Source: Liolophura sinensis (taxonomy: Eukaryota; Mollusca; Polyplacophora; Chitonida; Chitonidae). Taken from it: a stretch of 64,000 bases of DNA. Below are positions 49,501 to 60,731 of the stretch, piece after piece. The stretch spans positions 29,038,979 to 29,102,978 of the forward strand of contig NC_088302.1 in the NCBI RefSeq assembly GCF_032854445.1. Direction: 5' to 3'. The notes beneath the pieces are model-generated. The model searched no databases and had not been told where the DNA came from. It worked only from the letters and a program-made list of their open reading frames with translations. Each line of letters begins with the position of its first letter. The stretch's first letter is position 1. The position numbers were made by a program, and so were the translations under genes.

Positions 49501-51177
49501 CCATCACAACGGTTCAGCAGATTCAGACCGAACGTCTACACCTTTTATACTACCACTTGAGCGAGAGAGAAAGAGCGAAAGAAAAGGGAAAAAAAACTGT
49601 ACCTCTAATGTACACAAAAGTGTAAATGTTCAATTTTGTTATACAGTTGTACACGGATAAAACTGTCGTTTTTAGAAGTTTTAAAACAAAGATGTGAACG
49701 CCGTCATTTGAAGATGAATGCAGCTATGGTGATCTAAAAATGGTATATTGATACATCCCCAGTATATAACTTTAGGGTAAAGAGAATATACACCTGATGC
49801 GTGTAACAGCGGGTTGCTTATACGATTCAGGGCGACGGACTTCTAAAGGTAAGGTAATATGGCCCTGAATAGGGTATGACCTCTATGTATGGTCAATAAA
49901 CCAGATGCCGGAATGATGGCGATCTGAATATAAATTAATAAATAATGAACTGACAGAAACTTAATGGCTACAGTATAAAAGCTGAACCAGGTAATGGTCA
50001 GTTAAAAACAGTGTGAAGCTGGGCTATCCAGGTGCGGGAACGATGGTAGCCTGATATACAATACTGTATATCCCAGGAGTCATTCATATAATAATTATAG
50101 CTCAGTCAGAAATGTGGTCAAGTAAAAGACTATATAGTGAACAACTACCTTGAATAATTCATGTTTGAATGAAGTTTAGCTTATTACATAGAAAACTATA
50201 CGCCAGTTGTATCCATGCTGGTCGCACAAGTTTGGGCATATTTTTATTGTGTAAATGTAGGTGATTGCTGAAATACGGCCGTGAAAATGTGTATTGAAGA
50301 TGTTTCTGATGTGGTCCAAGTGATATACATGTAACTTTATGCTACATGCATTTTATAAATTATGAAATAGATCTAATCAACTTTTTAATCCATACAATAA
50401 TTAACATATAATATGGACGGTTAATATAATATACAAATATATATATGAACGCCTTCCTTTTCCTGATTACATGTGCACAATGAAATGGTATGTTAATAAT
50501 TTAATTTTTGTGCAGTGGACAATATGTCAGCTAAATTTGTAATTTATACACATTTGATATCCAATAATCACATCGTGGAAGTTTACATATAAATAGATCT
50601 TTTTACACCTGCATGGTCACACACGAGTCGATACACACTCATATGACGGCATTGGTCAAGGTTAGACATCTATATCACCTGTGGTTAGTTACATTTCGGA
50701 CATGTCAGTATTTCTTTGTGACAGGGTGACACATGCAGGGCTCATATAGTAGGCCTGTATATACATATCGCTAATTCCATTCACCATTCAATTCTCATCA
50801 GAGTATCCTGTCAACAAACAGGTCATACAACCGGTACTGAAGTGCAGGGTGGCCTGTGGGGGATAGGGGTGGGGGTCGGGGTGGTTAGCGGTTGAGAACT
50901 ATCAACGGTGTTTAAGTGTCAGGAATCGCCATTAACTAAAAACACATCACCGGGTTATGACAGAGAGCTGTCGACCCCTGTGGTGACAGATGCCTGAACA
51001 TAGACTCATGTTAATCCCTTGTCTTGTACACATTTCCATGACTTTTAGAAAAGAAGAATAAAAATACCTCATCTAAAATATGTCGACATTAGCATAGTTC
51101 TACAATTCTGATATCAATTCATGGTTTTGAAGTGATGTCTTAGCTAGGTGCTCTGAGCCAATCATCATTACACTCTT
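49501..51177. other. Intergenic DNA upstream of the lamin gene
   Basis: AT-rich sequence without a recognisable gene. It contains a guanine-rich tract at 50,858-50,881. Confidence 0.45.
50858..50881 (+). other. G-quadruplex-forming tract
   Basis: Four G runs of four or five bases are separated by ATA, T and TC, which fits the standard G3+N1-7 rule. It lies about 1.1 kb upstream of the lamin start codon on the coding strand. Confidence 0.7.
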
Positions 51178-51191
51178 TAGTCACGTGACTA
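51178..51191. promoter_or_regulatory. Palindromic CACGTG E-box
   Basis: TAGTCACGTGACTA is a perfect 14-bp palindrome around a CACGTG core, the class bound by USF, MYC or MITF-type bHLH dimers. It sits about 0.8 kb upstream of the lamin start codon. Function is inferred. Confidence 0.4.
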
Positions 51192-51459
51192 GAATACTGG
51201 AGGTGAAAACAAACCAAATCTGACCCTTGTTCTGAGACAGGGCTTGAACAAGGTTTTAACAGGAAAAATGAAAAATATAACTTTTAGGTAAGAATTTGTT
51301 CCTGGAAAAGTAATCAGAATGTGCCTAACATGATAGTTTCATTGCCCTGTAGTACATTAAACTTCAGAAATGGACAAAAATTAGCATTTTGCCATTTAAT
51401 TCCATGTTATTTATTACCTCCTAGTCCTCATAAGGAACCCCGATGCTCAAAGCTGTGAA

Positions 51460-51493
51460 GCACGGCGTTAAACCCCAAGCACTCACTCACTCA
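51460..51493 (+). mobile_element. 34-bp family-2 SINE tail insertion
   Basis: GGCGTTAAACCCCAAGCACT followed by CACTCACTCA matches the last bases of the family-2 SINE. A perfect 14-bp duplication, CTCAAAGCTGTGAA, flanks it at 51,446-51,459 and 51,494-51,507. It is an extremely 5'-truncated insertion about 450 bp upstream of the lamin start codon. Confidence 0.9.
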
Positions 51494-51814
51494 CTCAAAG
51501 CTGTGAATTGTAAGAATGCATAGGCAAAAAATCAGTATATTTCAAGAACGGTAACTCTACAATATAGACATTTAATCACATCGCCAGTGTTAACGAAGTT
51601 GCAAAGTTCTCTCCCTTACAACGCGTATTGTAAACAAATCGGACTTGGCGTTCCATAAACCGATTTGTTTATTTCTAGTCATGTCACATTGCTGTCCTTT
51701 GTGTATTGTCTGTTCTTAACGCTAGATGTCAAATCAAATCTGGTTCTTTTGTTCACATTATGTCACAGTTGAGTTTCGCAACATGCCGGCCGACTCTCAG
51801 CAGACTAAGGTAGC

Positions 51815-51959
51815 GGTTCCGGTCACGTGATCGAAGGCGGGTACCCACGCTTTATCGGCCATCTTGTTGGAGAGAGAGTTATCAGTGGGTTGTTTTAACC
51901 GAACGTCTGTGAGTTTTAAGCGGGAATCAGATATCTACAGCGATCCGACGAGGCTTAGA
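51815..51959 (+). promoter_or_regulatory. Lamin core promoter and 5' leader
   Basis: A CACGTG E-box (51,824-51,829) lies 28 bases before a YY1-type motif, GGCCATCTTG (51,857-51,866). The sequence shows no TATA box, as is usual for housekeeping genes. Transcription probably starts near the YY1 motif, giving a leader of roughly 90 bases with no upstream ATG in the lamin frame. The start site itself is inferred. Confidence 0.5.
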
Positions 51960-52372
51960 ATGGCGTCCAGATCAGTGAAGAGGACGACGGTAACAACAAA
52001 GACGACCCAACATGGTTCGTCGTCGGATGCGGGCACGCCGGCTCGTGGGGCAGCGTCGCCGGGTCGGGCCCGGGCGCCGTCACCGGCTCGGATAAGCCGT
52101 ACCCAAGAGAAGGAAGAGCTGTCCCATCTGAACGATCGGTTGGCTAACTACATCGACAAAGTGCGCTTCCTGGAATCGGAAAACAGTCGGCTTATGGTCC
52201 AGGTGAAACAGTCGGAGGAGACGGTGACCCGGGAAGTGACAAGCATCAAAAGTCTGTACGAAACAGAGTTGTCTGACGCACGCAAATTACTCGACGAGAC
52301 CGCGAAAGACAAGGCTAGGCTCCAGTTAGAGGCCAGTAAATACAAAGAGGAGGCTAACGAATGGCTCACCAA
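51960..52372 (+). CDS. Nuclear lamin, coding exon 1 (head and start of rod)
   Basis: Lamins are intermediate-filament proteins that form the nuclear lamina under the inner nuclear membrane. The start codon has a strong context (AGAATGG), and no earlier ATG exists in frame. Residues 1-48 form a basic, Ser/Thr-rich head. APSPARIS at 39-46 matches the mitotic CDK1 site at the head-rod boundary of lamins, and a second SP lies at 33-34. The rod begins at [20 protein letters not shown] (49-68) and continues as coil 1A (VRFLESEN) and the linker/coil 1B region ([20 protein letters not shown]). The exon ends EWLTK with the lysine codon split AA|A, before a GTAAGT donor. 137 codons plus two bases are present. 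The lamin-type QEKEEL and YETEL signatures separate it from most cytoplasmic filaments, although invertebrate cytoplasmic filaments are related and the Ig-like tail and CaaX box lie outside the window. Confidence 0.95.
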
Positions 52373-53537
52373 GTAAGTAATAAATAATGTTGTCCGTTAT
52401 ATTGTCTTTCCTGTCTTCCGTTGCAATTGTTTGCACTCCTTAAGTTCAGAGATACAAGTTATTTTTTTCTTTAAAGAGTTTATAGGTGTCAGCATTGTTT
52501 CAGTTTATATCATTTTGGCCTGTATGGTGCTGGGGATAGCTTGTGTAAATTTTCAGTGGGCAGATATTTCATTGTGAGTTGGGTTAACGTTCTGTCTCAT
52601 CTCACCAGTTCATATTTAATTTGATGGATTGGCTTATAAGTGATTAAGTATATAAAATATTAAGTTGTATATATGATGAAGCACCATGACATGTTTTATA
52701 GCTATGTAATTAGACGTCACAGTTCAGTCACAGTTACCAGATTTAAAAATATGGCACCAGCTGTGCAGAATGTAAAGTCATTTGGGAATTTCTTGCTAGA
52801 AAGCTTGTAATAAAGATAAAATATGTTTTGGGTGTGTTTATTCTTATATTCTTTAAAATATTTGCTGTGGTTAGATGTACATATAGCAGTTATCGAGTGA
52901 TGAAAAATTTATAGAACTTATATAAAAAGTCTAAAATTGAACATTCCTGTGAGATATTTTAAATTTTTCCTGAACAGCAAGACAAACTTTGTGAAATTGA
53001 ATTTAGTTGACTGCATTTTTTTAAAAATTGAAATGTACTGTCTTCTTTACACCACCAATCCTCATCTATCTAACTCCAGTCAAATTAAAACCAGAACATC
53101 CTTTCTTCCTCCATGATTAGTGACAGGAGGCGTGCATTTTTGTTTTTTTATTTGCCTCAGGTGATGAATGTTTTAGGAAATATGTGGATCAAGATGAGTT
53201 ATTGCTTTATGATTTTGTTTAACTAGGTCTGAGTTGAGGGTTGTTAGAACATCAAACTGTCATTGTTGTGTATCAGTATACTGCTGAGGTCAGGGATGAT
53301 CGAATGAGATTATTTTTGTCCCACTGGTCCTGGTGCGTGCAGTTTGAGGCTCATTCACCTACAGCTGGGTCAGCCACTCAGGATGTGTGTAGGCAGATGC
53401 TCCACGCCTTAGTCATTTCTACACATCACATACTGTAGTGTTGAGTTCTCCGTACACTGACAATGTGTGAAGCATATAAAAGTGTCTTTGTCATGCAGAT
53501 AGACAGTCATGCATAACAATTCTGTCCACCTGCTGTA

Positions 53538-53574
53538 GCAGTACCATGTTAAACCCCAAGCATTTACTCACTCT
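53538..53574 (+). mobile_element. 37-bp family-2 SINE tail insertion
   Basis: ATGTTAAACCCCAAGCATTT and ACTCACTC match the family-2 3' end. A 9-bp repeat, CCTGCTGTA, flanks it at 53,529-53,537 and 53,575-53,583. Another very short truncated insertion. Confidence 0.8.
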
Positions 53575-53585
53575 CCTGCTGTAAC

Positions 53586-53709
53586 TTTGTGTGAAATGTA
53601 CTGTACTACATTCTGTGTGAAATGTAGTGTACTACACTTTGTGTGAAATGTAGTGTACTACACTTTGTGTGAAATGTACAGCCCTACATTTTGTGTGAAA
53701 TGTACTGTT
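53586..53709. repeat. 26-bp tandem repeat, about five units
   Basis: The unit is TTGTGTGAAATGTAGTGTAC then TACACT, with a few substitutions between copies. The array starts next to the short SINE insertion. Confidence 0.93.
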
Positions 53710-56700
53710 ACTATATATATATATGCACTCAGAGATAGCATTTATATTGAGATACCACAGCTTGTGGTCTGATACTGTAATTGGATGCTGATCAATGAAA
53801 GTCGTTGACCTCTGGTGACCCATCTCTGTCCTTGCAGTTTTGTCACCTACAGTCAGCAATAGGTGGACATCAGTATATCATAGATCATAGTGACGCCAAC
53901 ACTTTCTGTTACCTGTATGCTGAGCTCTGCTGACCTAGAAAAAGTCTCCTCCCACGCCTTTGGTGCACATGGTGGTAGTGTCAATTCAGCAGTTTTTACT
54001 GGCTGTGAGTGTCGTAAAAGCAATTCATTCACTGCGTCACTGAGGTGAACATTTGTGGAGCATTATGTGGCACCCTTCGTAGAGCTTTACAGCGTCAGTG
54101 TCTTTCACATATTTGCTCCCAAACAACTTGAAAAGCTTGCCACTTAAGCATACACTGCTATTTGTGTTGTTTTGCAATGCGTTGTTTCTAAAACACAGAA
54201 TACCAATACTCTTATGTATTAAACAAGTCTTGTGTTGCTGCAGGAGAAAATTCGTGCTCTGCCCTTTTTTTTTAAGGTACTTGTTACCAAATGTATGTCT
54301 CTTTTTAAAGGAACATTTTTTTTAAGGTACTCATAATTTGTCCCTTGTTTTTGGTACATTCATAACTTTTCATGTACACCATGTTTTTCTAACCCTTGGT
54401 GCACATGTTGAGTACATAATTATGCCTGCACGTGCATTGCAAGAGTGATGAGACGTTGACTTACTCTGAGCAGAGTGTCCAGACTTAGCTGTAAAACAGA
54501 TGTTGCAAAACATAACAATTTATATGGTGCATGTGAATTGTGAAATTTTAGATTTGGCAAGTCAAAGGTCCATTAAATAATAATAATATTTTTTCTTAAC
54601 ACTGTCACATTTTGTCATACTTTATATTTTATGATTTCTCAAACATTGTATTGATGTATTTAGTTCACAGGGATGTTTTTACAAAATACTGATACAAGTT
54701 GGACAAAATTGATCAATAAATGCATTCTTAGGACGAGAATTAATAAGATGATTTCATGCATCATATTCATCTTGTGTTGACACAGTGTGGAACATCACAA
54801 ATTTCAACAGCATACCCCAGTTTTATGCGTTGATGCGAAGAGAAAAGGGCTGTGAAGCACAAACATGCCTGTATGAATGTTCTAGTATACCAGCTGCCTA
54901 GATTCTACGCTTGACTAGACATAGGAGCCAAGTAGTTTTCAAGGCCTAAGAATTTTGGCCGGATGTTACAAGAAGGTCCCCAACAGGTGTTAGTAGGGGC
55001 TGTGTAGTGAGAGGAGAGGTCAGATGTTAATGAGACAGTCTGGGATTAAGGTCATTTTGGTACTCCATCAATACCGAGTGTTTTAACTGCACAGATGTGT
55101 ATACAGTTTGGCCTACTGGTGACCTCCCCAACTCTGACTCTACAGGTAATCACAACTCCGAATTTAAACCCTTCATGGTTGGGTTAATAAAGTAGGCTTG
55201 ATAACACTCTTTGGCCCTCACTTTTGCCTTCTCATGGAGATTGAGCATATAGTGTTTAGGGATAGGTGCTAGACCCCGATTACCATGTGCTTGAATAATA
55301 TTTTTACAGATTGTGATGCAGAAAATTACCACATAGTGTTAGACTCGTTAGGTCTTCGTTAACGGTATATTGCTTGATTATTGTATCTTTTATCTGTTCA
55401 CCACATTTACATTTATTGTTGAAATCCAAGGAGAGGGCATGTGACAAAAAAAAAAAAATAAATGACCCCTTCTGGAGTCTTTATTTCATCAAAGATTACC
55501 TGAAAGATCAGATTGTTTACAACATTTCATCCAAAACTAAAAAAAAAAAGTTTGCGAGTAGCAGAGTCTATGGTAGGAGTGTTTTTACTTTACTAGTTGT
55601 GAAGCTACTCTTAAATGTCAGGCAGGCCATCCAGCTAAATGTATTCAGTCACAGCATCTGCTCATATCCTTCAAGCAGCAGTGTCCTGCCAATCATCTGC
55701 TACCTGGGTTGCAACCCAATTGTCCCACACCCAGGTGTAAACTGAACAAAGCTGGTGGACAACACCTGTCTACGGTCTGTCTATAGCTGACCATACCTTT
55801 TACAGGTAATGGATTAGTGAGGGTATGTCAGAGGTAGTAGAGCTGTTACATTGTATAGTGCTGGACTGGACAGGTCACTTGCAGGCCTGACTTGTCACAC
55901 CTGAGGACAGGACTGTTGACTGACCCAGCACTTGGTACACAAAGCACGAGTATGAAGGACAATTCAAACACTTTGCCTCGTTGATATGTTGGTCTGCCCT
56001 CTCACCTGATTTGAGACAGGTTCAGTCGCTGGAACAAGTTCTTAACTTATGTAAAGTCTCTCATAGCACATCCTCTTTCAATACAACAGTCATACACATA
56101 AACATTTTGGGGCTAGTACCATCATGAATTTTTATAAAAATGTGCATTGAAATTTAAAATTAATTTACACATAAATTAACATATATTAAGTGCTAGTGCA
56201 GGGGACCAGTCTACTAGTTTAATAAATTTTGTGCTTTGCCATACATTTACTTATTTTGTTTTGGCATCTCATTAATAATTAATGTAGGTCTAATTTTGTG
56301 AAATGAGTAAGTGACTTCATTTCCTCTACAGTGGGAATAATTGGATGTTTTGATCATGGATCGCATTACGGTTTGGGGGGGGGTCTACTGTTTATTCACT
56401 TGAGACACCCATGGGCCATTATTTCATAGGGTGTTATCATGCTGATTTGTAATTACTGTGAGTGGGCCACAGAGAGTGAGACTGCATGGGCTTAACCCTG
56501 TCATCTGGGAATGGTAGGAAAATGCAGATACCATCTGGGATACAGCAGCCTTTGTGTGTCTGGTTTACCCCCACCTCTTATCCACTCCCATCCCCTTACC
56601 CACATCACCCCCTCATCCACCCCTGCCCATCAGCTGATTCCCCCACCACTAAGCAATAGCTGGCATCTTGTATTTTCATTGCACAGCCCTTGATCATTTA

Positions 56701-57861
56701 GCTACATGTACCTATGCAGCCTAAGAAGAAGTGTCAATCAAAGCATCAAGGTTGCTGTGACACCCAAGCTGATTCAGACTGGATTTATTGCCTGCCATTA
56801 AAGTGCCTTCTCCAAAGAAACTTTGTACATGTATGCCAAGGGGTTAATTGTCCTGTTAATTGTTTAATCTGATTAAATTGAAAGGGTGATGTTGTTCTAA
56901 TCTCCTCTTTTACTGCCTGGACATTAACTGAGACTGGTATGGGAGTAGGATGTGTTTTCATCCATTCTGCTGGTAGGTGGTCACCCCTGAATGACCTGCC
57001 CCTCCCCGCTTCACCCTAGAGCCCACACTCTTGCCTAATGCCTCTCTACTGCCAGGGCAATCTCATTCTGCCCCTCCAGTCCAGGCTATATTCATGTACA
57101 TGTAGTCACCAAAAAGCAGGCTCACAGCTGGCAAACTGAGTTAAATAAGCCCTTCAATTAACACCATATGTGTACAGCAGTATGTGTAGGGAAGGCAAGC
57201 AAGCTATTCCATCAGTCTTCAGGTTGTCCATGAAGTGGAGAATGGTGGCTGCTTAGAAACACCATTAATGATCTGTAAGCTTGTTATAATAGTTATTTCA
57301 GACAAACACTGATGTATAATTTATAGCATTTTTTCCCCTCAGTCATTGGCACATATAATGCATTTTATTTTACATGTTCTTGCCATTAAACTATGCATTT
57401 GTACATAAATTTAAAAGGAATTGACTTGACATGTAAGCCTGAGTATTGAATACAATTTTTATATTGCAATGTTATAGCTACTGCTTAAACTTTGTGATTT
57501 CAAAAACATGTCTCTCTGACTTGCAGTACAAGAGAACTGGTTGAAAATTTTCTGTTGATGGCCTATGACTTAGGCCAATCAAGTGGTGCCAGGTTTACTA
57601 CATGAAATATAACTTTCACTGAAACTCTACATTCCACATCTTATTGCAATTCACAGTAACCTGTACAGCAAAAACAATGGAGAAAATACTAAGAAGAAAG
57701 TGTTAGTTTGACATTTTATTAGTTTTATTAGTTGCAGAAAGCAACTTTAGCACTTCAAAGGCTACTGTCTGCTACTGGTTGCTGTAAGGTGTACATATTG
57801 CTTACAACCTTGTTTATGTTCAGTGGCACTAAGCCAGCTGATAAGTGTTTTGAAGTTCAAA

Positions 57862-57931
57862 CAAGCCTACACTGCAGAGACCTCGGGGTTAGACAGCAAG
57901 CCTACACTGCAAAGACCTCGGGGTTAGACTG
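57862..57931. repeat. 35-bp tandem duplication
   Basis: Two adjacent copies containing CAAGCCTACACTGCA and GACCTCGGGGTTAGAC, with only a couple of differences. Confidence 0.95.
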
Positions 57932-58843
57932 CCACTCCTGATTGCTGGAAATAATCCCAACAGATACATATGTGTGTATATATATATATAGCACTGATGA
58001 AATACAACAGTCCAATAATGCGTAGCACATTTATATACACTGAAGTCTGTGACATTTGGCAGAAAACAGACTATTTATTGGAATATATATGAATACAGAA
58101 GTTTTAAAAAAAAAAATGGAAAAAAATTAGTGACCTTATACATTCACACGAATATGATGGCTGCAATTATTTAGATAAATACCTGCATGTTCTTGTCATG
58201 TAATGGATTATTGGAGTGCTTTGGAGGTATCAGAATCTTCATGCCTGGCAAAAACATTGCAAGCTCAGTTTCATTTCATATGGTTTGATTGAAATGGGCT
58301 TTGAAACAGTACAGTGAAACTTTGTGTTGCATCTCACCCAGCTGGCGTGGCACCCAGTACACATGGACACTGGGGCTATTTTTTTCTGCCCTGTGTGAGT
58401 CATTCTGATCTCTCTCTGCACGGCAACATGTGTGTAACCATGGTGACAGTATCCTTGACAACGTCACTGAGGAGTAGTTGTGAATGAGAATTTTCCCGGT
58501 CATCAAGACTGACCTATTTAGCAATGTAATTATGTGTAGGTTTTTGGTGGCATAGAGATATGGTATGATCATTCCAGCTCAAATTGAGAATTAATGAGGG
58601 CTATTTTTGTTCTGTTGGCCCTGTAGTCTATGGCAAAATTGACTTGCATGCACATGTACTGTGGTATACAACCACTTCACATGTCAGTATGCACTTCTGC
58701 TAAATGTCAGAGCAACGATTGTGTTGTGACTGTCACATCTTAGCACAGTCACAATGCATACTGTTCATAATGCATCGTGCATGTGCCCATTGAAAAACAA
58801 CACATACACGTGTTGTCATCCTGATACATTATCTAGACCAGTG

Positions 58844-58977
58844 GGTCTGCCAGCAACAGGTGGATGGTTGTGGGTTTCCTCCGGGCTCTGCCCAGTTCCC
58901 TGACACCATAATGCTGGCCACTATCGTATTAGTGAAATATCCTTGAGTGGTGTTTAAGACATCAATCAAATAAATAA
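58844..58977 (+). mobile_element. 5'-truncated family-1 SINE in lamin intron 1
   Basis: GGTCTGCCAGCAACAGGTGG, CACCATAATGCTGGCCAC and TATCCTTGAG, followed by CAATCAAATAAATAAAT, give the family-1 central and 3' segments in plus orientation. A 13-bp duplication with one mismatch (ATCTAGAC[C/T]AGTG) flanks it at 58,831-58,843 and 58,978-58,990. The tRNA head is absent. Confidence 0.92.
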
Positions 58978-59310
58978 ATCTAGACTAGTGCAATCCAGTG
59001 GTTATATGTCTTTCAGTCGCATTCTAGCACGGTTACATGTTGACATATAAAATCATCTGATGACATTTTCGGTTTCAAAACAGTGGTCACATAGACAATT
59101 TTATAACAGCACCATCTTGAACTTTTATAAAACTGCACATTAAAATGAAAATTAATTCTAGCACAGTTACATGTATACACATAAAATCATCATACACATA
59201 CTGCTTCAGTCTCTACTGCAGTCCAGTGCACCTCTACTTGTAAACACATACTGAATATATATGGTCATTACTTGTTGATTGTTCCTTTTCTGAACTTGTC
59301 ATTAATGAAA

Positions 59311-59404
59311 TGGAAACTTCTCACATGGAAACTTCTCACATTGAAGCTTCTCACATTGAAGCTTCTCACATGGAAACTTCTCACATGGAAACTTCTCACA
59401 TGAA
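59311..59404. repeat. 15-bp tandem repeat, six units plus a partial one
   Basis: Units are TGGAAACTTCTCACA or the variant TTGAAGCTTCTCACA. The two variants occur in blocks, 2-2-2. Confidence 0.97.
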
Positions 59405-60389
59405 ACTTCTCTGTTCAGCTCCTGCATGTACCAATGCTTTTTGTTAATGAATTACTGCTATATACACACCAGTAACGTGCAGGCAGACTGTGGTCAGTGT
59501 GCTGTGAATAGAGGGATGGAGCTGTTTCTATGGAAACGACTGGACGTATGGTACCTGGACAAGAGGGAAGTCATTAAAGCATGTTGCTGCAGGTGATCAA
59601 TATGTGTGGTGTCTACCTGAGACATGGCTGCGTTCAAGGTACATGGGTGAAGGAGATCACAATGGCTGTCATGGAGAAATTTGTTTCCAAGTTATCCAGC
59701 ATTACATTTCAGAGAAACAAGAAAAATTGCCAAAGATTATATGTTTTACACGTAATAATGCTAGTTTTCCTGCATGCTATGTGCTTAGGTACCGTCAGGT
59801 CTTCCCCTTAGTCTTTGTGTGTCACCTCATTGTCATGGTTGACATGTTTGGTGCCATACAGGACAGTCTAGCAAGTGCACAGTTATTGAAATTGATTTGA
59901 AGTGTCAATCATCTGGCTTATCACCTATTTGTTATGTTGAATGAGCTGCTAGCTAAATCCCGTACTCCAAACTTTGGGCGATGATGGACAATGGGGACTG
60001 GCAAACTGTCAGCAGTTATAATTATGATGTGTAGTTTTAGAGGGTGTGGTCTAATTTCAGTCTACATTGATGCCATGGCAACCCCTCCCAAGCCCCCCTC
60101 CCCCTCCTTGTAACCATGGTGATGAGGGCTTCATGTGGAGGCGTGGGAGGGAGTCTTGTCTTTGCTCAGCTGTTATGAACTGGTATACAGTTTCCGCACT
60201 GAAAACAAGTACTTTTTGGTCACTGACTACATGTAGTAAACCAGTTTTAGCGTCTCTTCCATCACCTTACCCGCTTTAATATTAACAAGAGCCTATTTCA
60301 ATCACAGTGACAATCTTCCCTGGAGGCCATGAAACCAGAGCTAGTGAAAAATGCTAATTTCCCCCATCATGTGTCAATTGAAGCATAAC

Positions 60390-60471
60390 CGAGATTTGAG
60401 TTTGAATTCATTATTTTATTGTGCCGGTTCCGAGATTTGAGTTTGAATTCATTATTTTATTGTGCCGGTTC
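60390..60471. repeat. 41-bp perfect tandem duplication
   Basis: Two identical adjacent copies containing CGAGATTTGAGTTTGAATTC and TTTATTGTGCCGGTTC. The identity suggests a recent event. Confidence 0.97.
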
Positions 60472-60650
60472 CGCACCACTGCACACGAGCTGACCGTGCC
60501 CTTAATGTCAACAGCCCCAGCAAAATGTCTCTATTCTTGACTATCATGTTACATTGCTAAGCACATTTAGTATTAGTGGTGTTAGCAAAGTTGAATTGAA
60601 TTTTCATTTTTCATGGTTGTATGTGCATAATCTTACATAATTTTTTATAG

Positions 60651-60731
60651 AGTGATATTTATAGCACATGTTGTTAATTACTTTCATACTGACTTGCAGT
60701 CTGACAATTAAGGCATGTGGTGAATATAATA
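60651..60731 (+). ncRNA. miR-124-like hairpin, diverged or decayed
   Basis: The 3' arm contains ACAATTAAGGCATGTGGTGA (60,704-60,723). From memory of the conserved bilaterian miR-124 precursor, the mature sequence TAAGGCACGCGGTGAATGCC agrees at 15 of 20 positions, and the preceding ACAAT also matches. The 5' arm pairs with it: CACATG with CATGTG, TT with GG by wobble, and TTAATT with AATTAA, leaving a loop of about 26 bases. The 5' arm also aligns with the known miR-124 5' arm, and most differences are C-to-T or G-to-A. The seed changes at position 8 (AAGGCAT instead of AAGGCAC). It lies in lamin intron 1 on the coding strand. It may be a pseudo-miRNA copy, a diverged paralogue or a coincidence. 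Confidence 0.35.

Noticed and set aside
51864-51959. Extension of the lamin frame upstream of the ATG
   Set aside because: The frame is open but begins at TTG. The first ATG at 51,960 has a strong context and starts a typical lamin head.
55830-55860. GAGGTAGTAG followed by TTGTATAGT, resembling let-7
   Set aside because: Ten extra bases split the two halves and no complementary arm lies nearby.
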